Assembly (NCBI GenBank): GCA_945867285.1
Contig: CAMBHX010000112.1
Span: forward strand, 1 to 5,041
Reading direction: 5' to 3'
DNA length: 5,041 nt
Source of the DNA: Sulfuricurvum sp. IAE1
GTDB taxonomy: Bacteria > Campylobacterota > Campylobacteria > Campylobacterales > Sulfurimonadaceae
The notes beneath the pieces are model-generated. The model was not told where the DNA came from and did no database searches. It saw nothing but the letters and a program-made list of their open reading frames with translations. Shown one piece after another: positions 1 to 5,041 of this stretch (the stretch's first letter is position 1; each line of letters begins with the position of its first letter). Position numbers and translations under genes: made by a program.

Positions 1-2690
1 ACTCTAAAATCTTTATTGAGACGTGCGCCCACTTCAAATCCCATTCCCCCCTCTTTGGTTGTAAGAATATTCATGGTATCGATTTGCAGTTTCGTAGCAC
101 CTCCAATGAGCCCTTTAAGACCCGCACCCAGCATAAAGTTGGTCGCATCTGCGCGAGCACTTACATTGCTTGTATTTCCTGTTTTGAGCGCTGCATCCGA
201 GGATGCGCCAAATAGGACATAGCTCATGATATCATTTTGGCTCATTACGGGGTCAGAGCCAAACAAAAAGATGGGCGAATCAAGGCGGTGAGTAATATAA
301 ATTTGAATTTTTTTGTAATCTACTTCATGATCAACCGTAATATCAAGATAAGGGTTAACAGGAGTAGCCCCTGCAAAATAGACGTAACTTGGGCGTAACA
401 CAAATTTTTTACCACTAGTAGTAATGATTCCGCTAGAGAGTGTCACCATGCCTAGAAGTTGCGTATCACCCTCAGGATCTTTCCACAGCGTAATATCAGG
501 AATAAAGGCGACATCAAGCTCTTTGGTGAGATAGCGCAATGGTTGCAATGCACTAACACTCACCTGAACAGAAAGAGTGCTTTGACTAGGCGGGACGACG
601 TCTTGAACAATAATAACATCATCATCCATCACTTTGAACTGCTGTAATGGGAGATAGGTGATTTTACCGTCAAGAAACGTCATGCTTCCCGAGAGTTTTT
701 GACTCGCATTCTCATCACGATTAAACTGCAAATCCAATGCAACATGCGCCTCCCCTTCGGGGCCCTTGTAGGTGAAGCGGTCGGATCTAAGGTTGAGTAC
801 GCTGGCAAGTGTATTCGTATCCACCTCTCCCGTCAGGTGTAGTGCATCAAAAATCCACACATCATCAATAATAAGTTTACCAGTAGAATTAAAATGCAAA
901 TATGAGGGACGAGATGAGGTAATTTTATGATCTGCAATGTCCAAAAGGTAACGGTCAATAAAAATTTTACCCTCATCATATACTACTGAAAATGAGCTGT
1001 CAGCTCCACTATAATGACGTCTGGAATCTAAAACAACCGCATACCATGGAACAGAAACATCGGTAGAAATCTGTAATTGTCTATCATAAGCGATGTGCGT
1101 CGTTGATCGAATTTCAGCATCATAATATCCCTGTTTTGGAAGCTCAATAAAAGGAATAAGCGCTAATGTTTTCTGCAGCGATGGAGTAAAAGAGATAATA
1201 TCAATAAGGGTTTGTTCTTTGGAAGCAGAACCATTCATATCAAAAAAAGTCCCCAAATAATTACCGGAACCTTGGATACGGTTATCAAAAACAGTAGCAT
1301 AGGCTGACAAATCAGCACTACTCACGCTAGCCTTGGTGCTGTTGGCATCGTGGTGTATCGAAAAATCCAGCAATGATGGTGGCTTCATACTCCACTCTTT
1401 CCATGTGGGAGCATCACTGGCAACGGCTATTGAACCACGAAGCTGTATCGACCCATCCAAACTATCAAGAGTACCATTGAGATCCGCATGATTGTGGTGT
1501 AGTCGCATAACTCCAGTAATTTTGTTGGTATCAAGGCTATAAAGACCATCTACATTCCCACCAAATCTAGAGTGACGCAAGCTTTCCGGAAGCATTGTGA
1601 GAAACTCCAGCGAGTCTTGTGAAGAGGTGACGTGCCATCGATACTCGCTATAGTCACTACTTTGGAGCAATAAAGAGGTTTTATCAATGGTTATTTTTCC
1701 TACTAACCCTTCTTTGTCATCTCGGAAGTCTCCTGTGACGCTAGAACTTGGCAATGGTAATGATGAGGTGAGGATTTTTCCCACAAAAGAGGTCGTTGTC
1801 ACTCCATCAAGCGTATAACGAAGTTTTTGTGCCATCTCTACTGCTTCATTCTCCCTAACCAGCGTATGAAGAGAGGTAAAATCAAGGTAATCATTAGCAA
1901 AGATATAGTCCATCGTCACAGTCCCTTCATGAAGCGACATGGCGGGGTCGAAATTAGCATTCAATGTCTTAAACTGCGTCAACAACCGCACCCGAGAATC
2001 AGAGAGCTCCACAATCTTCACAGGGTGTGCAACAGGCAGTGTCACAAAATCGGCAACATACTGGTCAAGCTCTTTTGGGTTAGGATAGACTACGCCGTCC
2101 CCTAAAATAGTATTATTTTTCAAAACACCTTGTAAAACTCCGCTGGCATATTGGGTGCGAATTGAGGCTGTGAGTGTTTTAAAATTGAGATTTTTCCCAT
2201 CAAACGAACCATTATTTCCTCGAATATCAAGTTCGACAGGGTAAGCACTAATGAGCTGTACATTCGTGAGAATCACTTCTTTGAGAACAAAGATCGGTAA
2301 TGGCAGAGAACTGCTCTCATCACTGTTTATAAAATCATCCAGATGAATTTGTACTCCGTCTATACGAATAGAATCAATCGTATGATTGCCCTTGACTATG
2401 CCTGCAAGATTGTAATCCAAGCTCAGAGTTTTAATATCGATTGTCTCATTGTGAACACCATGGAGATCAAAACCCTCCAAAAGTGTCCCATTAGAATCTT
2501 GCACATGAATACCCAATGGTTGTAAAATAACCTCTTTTATCATATCCAATCCATCAGGGCGAAAAGCAATATAAAACAAGGTAGCGCCCATCAAAATAAC
2601 ACCTAGCAAGAGTGCATGAAGTGCCACAAAAAGATGCTTCAACCATCGAAGTATTCTTTTAGCAAACAATTTTCTAAAAAAATTTGCCAT
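1..2690 (-). CDS. tamB: TamB-like translocation and assembly module subunit (DUF490/AsmA-like), C-terminus cut by window edge
   Basis: The frame opens with ATG at 2690..2688 and stays open for 896 codons to the left edge (last full codon Arg), so the gene's 3' end lies outside. Residues 1-19 are basic, 20-43 form one hydrophobic helix, and the rest is predicted periplasmic beta structure: an N-in anchor typical of TamB. Residues about 60-79 (GIHVQDSNGTLLEGFDLHGV) resemble the AsmA-like N-terminal repeat. The conserved DUF490 C-terminal region is clear: about 741-782 (LLGMVTLSSG..., then VYFAG), then SDPVMSQNDI and YVLFG at 812-828, matching the family's DP-x-LSQ-x-(E/D)I...LLFG signature. The family acts with TamA in outer-membrane protein assembly and lipid transport. 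At an estimated 950-1000 residues it is shorter than E. coli TamB (1259). No cysteine appears in the 896 residues. The start overlaps the tamA stop by one base (TAATG), indicating translational coupling. Identity is strong from the C-terminal signature plus the tamA neighbour. Confidence 0.93.
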   Translation of the reverse strand, partial: MANFFRKLFAKRILRWLKHLFVALHALLLGVILMGATLFYIAFRPDGLDMIKEVILQPLGIHVQDSNGTLLEGFDLHGVHNETIDIKTLSLDYNLAGIVKGNHTIDSIRIDGVQIHLDDFINSDESSSLPLPIFVLKEVILTNVQLISAYPVELDIRGNNGSFDGKNLNFKTLTASIRTQYASGVLQGVLKNNTILGDGVVYPNPKELDQYVADFVTLPVAHPVKIVELSDSRVRLLTQFKTLNANFDPAMSLHEGTVTMDYIFANDYLDFTSLHTLVRENEAVEMAQKLRYTLDGVTTTSFVGKILTSSLPLPSSSVTGDFRDDKEGLVGKITIDKTSLLLQSSDYSEYRWHVTSSQDSLEFLTMLPESLRHSRFGGNVDGLYSLDTNKITGVMRLHHNHADLNGTLDSLDGSIQLRGSIAVASDAPTWKEWSMKPPSLLDFSIHHDANSTKASVSSADLSAYATVFDNRIQGSGNYLGTFFDMNGSASKEQTLIDIISFTPSLQKTLALIPFIELPKQGYYDAEIRSTTHIAYDRQLQISTDVSVPWYAVVLDSRRHYSGADSSFSVVYDEGKIFIDRYLLDIADHKITSSRPSYLHFNSTGKLIIDDVWIFDALHLTGEVDTNTLASVLNLRSDRFTYKGPEGEAHVALDLQFNRDENASQKLSGSMTFLDGKITYLPLQQFKVMDDDVIIVQDVVPPSQSTLSVQVSVSALQPLRYLTKELDVAFIPDITLWKDPEGDTQLLGMVTLSSGIITTSGKKFVLRPSYVYFAGATPVNPYLDITVDHEVDYKKIQIYITHRLDSPIFLFGSDPVMSQNDIMSYVLFGASSDAALKTGNTSNVSARADATNFMLGAGLKGLIGGATKLQIDTMNILTTKEGGMGFEVGARLNKDFR

Positions 2691-4381
2691 TAAAATAGCT
2701 CTCCTATACGAAAATGAAGTGCGTATTGACTAATATCGCCAGGGTCTACACCTACATCAATTGCAATAGGACCCACAGGGGTAACATAACGAATTCCTAC
2801 CCCAACTCCTAAATACGGTAATGCATAATCAGGCAAGTAACTGTTGCCACCATAGGTGAGATCACTAAACAAAACCCCTCTAAAATCATCATATATCCCA
2901 AATCGATACTCCAGTGTCCCCTCTAAAAGAGCATTAAATCCCAGAGGGTCTCCATTGAGATCTTTGGGACCTAGCTCTCGATAAGCATACGCTCGATTGG
3001 AGTTCATCCCCCCAGCATAAAAACGATATGCACTAGGAACTTGCCCCTCATACACCCGTAGCGTTCCCCATTTGACACGAGCAGCTACAATATGATCTTC
3101 CCAAATACTTTGGATATGGGCACCCGAAAGAAGTGTTTTAAAGTACGTGGCATCCGAGATAGTCGAATAAATCGATCCTTGCCCTCTGACATTGATCCAA
3201 TCACCCTTCGTGGGTTCCAACAGCTTATCGCGCGTGTCAATATTAAATTCTATGCCAGGAGAAGGGATAAAAAGATTGGAGTCTGGAAATGATTCAGTGT
3301 TGGTACTTTCATACGTTTTTGCTTGATCAAAGAGCATGGAAATAAGATACGAGGTAGGAATATCTTGGCGCTTGAGAGTAATTTTTTCAAACACACTTTG
3401 GGAACGGTACCCATCAAAAATCTCATCCCAATACCCCACCTCTCCATACGCAAAAAAACGATCATACAAAGGAATAGAGAGGATAGCGGAAGCTTCTTGT
3501 TTGATTTGAGTAAATTTTCCATCTAGCGATAACGTTTTCATGTCACCCAAAAAATTACGATGCTTTATCCCCATTTGTGTTCCAAAACCTTGGTCACTGC
3601 TATACCCTAAACCTGCACTAAAACGAATAGGCTTTTGGACTTCTTCAATGCTCAGTGTAATAGGAACAATATTGTCAAGTCGGTCTGCATCATTAATAGA
3701 GACACGAGAAATAGCTTCTTGAGTATACAGTGCTTCATAACTTTTTTGGATGGCCTCAAGACTATACGGATCCCCCTCATCAAAATGGAGCATTGATTTG
3801 GTAAGATTGCCCTCGATATTAGGGGTAGATTCTATAGTAATGGCACCAAAAAAACATTTTTCATTGGGAGTGGCTTCAAAAAGGACGTGGGCTTCATGTG
3901 TTTCCAAATCTACCCATGATTTAGAATTAAACGTAGCATTACAGTAACCTGCTTCGTGATAACGCTTTTTAATTTTGTTTTTAGAGCTTGAAAATTTATC
4001 TTGGTCAAACAAATCACGCTGACCAAATTCAACCATTTTGTCAACATCCAGCACAGAGTTCACTTGAACATTGGATACAATAATCGGCTTATTCTCAACA
4101 ATCTCCAGCGTAATATGTGTTGCAGTGATTATAGGTGTGATTTTGGCTTTAAAATAGCCCTTTGATCGATAGTAGCTTACGAGCGCACTTACCCCTTGCG
4201 ACACCATCACCTCATCCATAGCTGGCTGATCTTCCCATACTTCAATAGCATACGGCAAGTTAAGACCCAATGTATCATACAACTCGCGAGACGAAAGCTT
4301 TTCATTGCCCGAAAACTGTAGTAAAAGAGGTTTGGAAAAGAGTAAAAATGGCGCTGCAAGCAACAGTAAAACAATGCGCAT
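2690..4381 (-). CDS. tamA: TamA-like Omp85-family outer-membrane protein, three POTRA domains plus beta-barrel
   Basis: This complete 563-residue protein is close to E. coli TamA (577) and much shorter than BamA. Residues 1-16 are a signal peptide ending LLFS, probably cleaved before K17. Three POTRA domains follow: about 17-97 (starts KPLLLQFSGNEKLSSRELYD), 100-172, and 176-247 (with the typical GDPYSLEAIQKSYEALY). The barrel runs from about 252 to 563. The lid-loop-6 region is FYAGGMNSNRAYAYRELGP at 454-472, the Omp85 (V/I)RG(F/Y) site with Gly replaced by Ala. Further landmarks are NIDTRDKLLEPTKG at 380-393, VTPVGPIAIDVG at 533-544, and a C-terminal beta-signal ending in Phe. Family role: outer-membrane partner of TamB, aiding insertion of some outer-membrane proteins and linked to lipid transport. 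Three POTRAs and the overlapping tamB favour TamA over BamA. The only mature-protein cysteines are C147 and C176. The ATG is supported by AAAGGGG five bases upstream and by the signal peptide. Confidence 0.95.
   Translation of the reverse strand: MRIVLLLLAAPFLLFSKPLLLQFSGNEKLSSRELYDTLGLNLPYAIEVWEDQPAMDEVMVSQGVSALVSYYRSKGYFKAKITPIITATHITLEIVENKPIIVSNVQVNSVLDVDKMVEFGQRDLFDQDKFSSSKNKIKKRYHEAGYCNATFNSKSWVDLETHEAHVLFEATPNEKCFFGAITIESTPNIEGNLTKSMLHFDEGDPYSLEAIQKSYEALYTQEAISRVSINDADRLDNIVPITLSIEEVQKPIRFSAGLGYSSDQGFGTQMGIKHRNFLGDMKTLSLDGKFTQIKQEASAILSIPLYDRFFAYGEVGYWDEIFDGYRSQSVFEKITLKRQDIPTSYLISMLFDQAKTYESTNTESFPDSNLFIPSPGIEFNIDTRDKLLEPTKGDWINVRGQGSIYSTISDATYFKTLLSGAHIQSIWEDHIVAARVKWGTLRVYEGQVPSAYRFYAGGMNSNRAYAYRELGPKDLNGDPLGFNALLEGTLEYRFGIYDDFRGVLFSDLTYGGNSYLPDYALPYLGVGVGIRYVTPVGPIAIDVGVDPGDISQYALHFRIGELF
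2701..2705 (-). promoter_or_regulatory. Ribosome binding site for tamB inside the tamA 3' end
   Basis: The minus strand reads AGGAG ten bases before the tamB ATG, within the tamA codons for Ile-Gly-Glu near the C-terminus. It supports the ATG overlapping the tamA stop (TAATG) as the true start, and means tamB translation can be driven by ribosomes finishing tamA. Confidence 0.7.
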
Positions 4382-4386
4382 CTCTA

Positions 4387-4393
4387 CCCCTTT
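4387..4393 (-). promoter_or_regulatory. Ribosome binding site for tamA
   Basis: AAAGGGG on the minus strand lies five bases before the tamA ATG, in the 17-nt gap after the cysteine-rich gene's stop. The gap is otherwise too short for a promoter or terminator, so tamA is expected to be expressed from upstream. Confidence 0.75.
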
Positions 4394-4398
4394 AGATT

Positions 4399-4839
4399 TT
4401 AATGGTTTATTTTATCCAAAGAGGGTGATGTTTTTTCCATGGTTGTACGCCAACTGCGATTGAAATCATCTCGAATATTTTTTTCTCTGTGCGGGATGAG
4501 GCAGGCAGTACAATCTTGATGGAGCGCATTAGCACTTTCAAACTGCGCCCCATCTTTGGAATCAATCGAGCAAATACTGTAAAGTGTTTTCTCATTGTGT
4601 CGTGATAAGCCAGCATCATCAAATCGGAAATGGGGACACGCACACCAGTAGCAGTTGAGATTTTCAATCTCATGGCATTTTTTGTTGGAAGCATACAAGA
4701 GACAAAAATCTCTCTCTTTTTTGACCATATTCTCAAACCGAAAATACTCAATCACTTCCTCACGATTGAGATGAGCCAACTTGTCCATAATAACACTGTG
4801 TTTGGAAGCGTGAGTCTCGCTCCAGTGGCTATAGGTCAT
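4399..4839 (-). CDS. Cysteine-rich small domain protein (zf-like, probable metal binding), function unknown
   Basis: This 146-residue protein is soluble, with no signal peptide or membrane helix, so probably cytoplasmic. It has eight cysteines: C46, C55 (followed by H56), C63, C66, C68 (CYWCACPHF), C90, C110 and C113 (DCTACLIPH, with H117). The pattern of Cys, CH, NCxxCxCP and DCxxCxxPH matches the 'cysteine-rich small domain' family (Pfam zf-like / COG2158), considered likely to bind metal though no biochemical role is established. Some members elsewhere lie near cobalamin-synthesis genes, as I recall; nothing here shows that link. An extra N-terminal segment (1-45, charged and helical) and an insertion of about 40 residues between the CP and DCxxC motifs enlarge it beyond the minimal domain. 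The start is preferred because AAAGGG lies ten bases upstream; a later Met18 is possible. It overlaps the upstream frame by 11 nt and ends 17 nt before tamA, so it is probably co-translated with its neighbours. Confidence 0.85.
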   Translation of the reverse strand: MTYSHWSETHASKHSVIMDKLAHLNREEVIEYFRFENMVKKERDFCLLYASNKKCHEIENLNCYWCACPHFRFDDAGLSRHNEKTLYSICSIDSKDGAQFESANALHQDCTACLIPHREKNIRDDFNRSWRTTMEKTSPSLDKINH

Positions 4840-5041
4840 TATTTTTAAACCCTTTCACTAACAAAATAATAACAATTACTTCAATTACTAACAGGGGGAA
4901 ATGTAAGGCATACACCTGGGCTTTAGCCTCCGTAATTGCATAATGCTCACATCCCTTATAAAATAGGTAAGAGAGAGTAAGCCCTGCAAGATACCCTTGC
5001 TGTTTAGCAACATCAATCCACCCCATAATTTTAGGCTTACG
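4829..5041 (-). CDS. Small two-helix membrane protein, or C-terminal end of a larger membrane protein; unrecognised
   Basis: The frame ends with TAG at 4831..4829 and is open to the right edge. The first ATG inside the window is at 5026..5024 and gives 65 residues, but five more sense codons (RKPKI) precede it and those 15 bases hold no Shine-Dalgarno sequence, so the gene may begin outside. I therefore annotate it as partial. Counting from that Met, residues 10-23 are a moderately hydrophobic stretch. Residues 38-57 (VYALHFPLLVIEVIVIILLV) are a convincing transmembrane helix with a buried Glu at 49, followed by a charged tail KGFKNNDL. A single Cys is at 26. I do not recognise the family. 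It overlaps the start of the cysteine-rich gene by 11 nt, so the two are likely translationally coupled in one operon. Confidence 0.6.
   Translation of the reverse strand, partial: RKPKIMGWIDVAKQQGYLAGLTLSYLFYKGCEHYAITEAKAQVYALHFPLLVIEVIVIILLVKGFKNNDL
4850..4855 (-). promoter_or_regulatory. Ribosome binding site for the cysteine-rich gene
   Basis: AAAGGG on the minus strand, ten bases before the ATG at 4839, lies within the last codons of the upstream membrane-protein frame. The spacing is on the long side. It decides in favour of this ATG over the internal Met18, which I did not find to have a comparable site. Confidence 0.55.

Noticed and set aside
752..762. Perfect small inverted repeat CCCCTTCGGGG, which could look like a hairpin or terminator.
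   Set aside because: It lies in the middle of the tamB frame (coding for Gly-Pro-Glu-Gly), has only a four-base stem and no T-run, so it is best read as a local GC-rich codon cluster.
16..2525. Several plus-strand open frames of 60-92 codons across this stretch (16-222, 459-647, 1827-2105, 2343-2525).
   Set aside because: All are antisense to the continuous tamB frame, have no recognisable domains, and are expected by chance opposite a long gene.
2676..2682. Run of seven T on the coding strand at codons 3-5 of tamB, a possible slippage (phase-variation) site.
   Set aside because: Seven bases is short for phase variation, similar A/T heptamers occur elsewhere in tamA (for example near 3847 and 3453), and the frame is intact.
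3092..3947. Plus-strand frames (3092-3292, 3323-3526, 3540-3722, 3750-3947) and a minus-strand frame at 3250-3522 in another phase.
   Set aside because: They overlap tamA, whose full-length Omp85 landmarks explain the region; their translations show no domain or plausible start context.
2690..4381. Possibility that the Omp85 protein is BamA.
   Set aside because: Three rather than five POTRA domains, a length of 563 residues, and direct overlap with a tamB-type gene fit TamA.
4407..4848. Alternative frames over the cysteine-rich gene (minus 4407-4751 and plus 4630-4848).
   Set aside because: The conserved NCxxCxCP and DCxxCxxPH motifs occur only in the 4399-4839 frame, so the others are shadows.

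Overview
The window is coding from end to end, and every real gene lies on the minus strand, so it reads right to left. It looks like an internal piece of one co-transcribed block. Moving from 5041 down to 1 it holds: (1) a small two-helix membrane protein or the C-terminal tail of a larger one, open at the right edge; (2) a 146-residue cysteine-rich protein of the probable metal-binding 'cysteine-rich small domain' type; (3) a complete TamA-like Omp85 outer-membrane protein (563 residues); and (4) a TamB-like (DUF490/AsmA-like) inner-membrane-anchored protein. The tamB gene starts at 2690 and is still open at the left edge after 896 codons. Its frame was translated by hand over the whole stretch without meeting a stop.

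The junctions are very tight: an 11-nt overlap, a 17-nt gap, and a one-base TAATG overlap. Each of the three internal starts has a Shine-Dalgarno-like sequence. There is no intergenic space for an internal promoter or terminator, no RNA gene, and no sign of mobile DNA, CRISPR or long repeats.

The moderately AT-rich composition, the short TamA signal peptide, and the style of the TamA and cysteine-rich proteins suggest a free-living member of Campylobacterota (Sulfurospirillum/Sulfurimonas-like). This is a judgement from memory of similar proteins, not a database result.

TamA and TamB form the translocation and assembly module. TamB spans the periplasm as a long beta-structured groove anchored in the inner membrane, and docks on the POTRA domains of TamA in the outer membrane. 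Together they serve in outer-membrane protein insertion and, on more recent evidence, phospholipid transport to the outer membrane. The two upstream genes have no assigned function. Their tight coupling to tamAB makes the four-gene arrangement the most interesting aspect of an otherwise ordinary envelope-biogenesis region.
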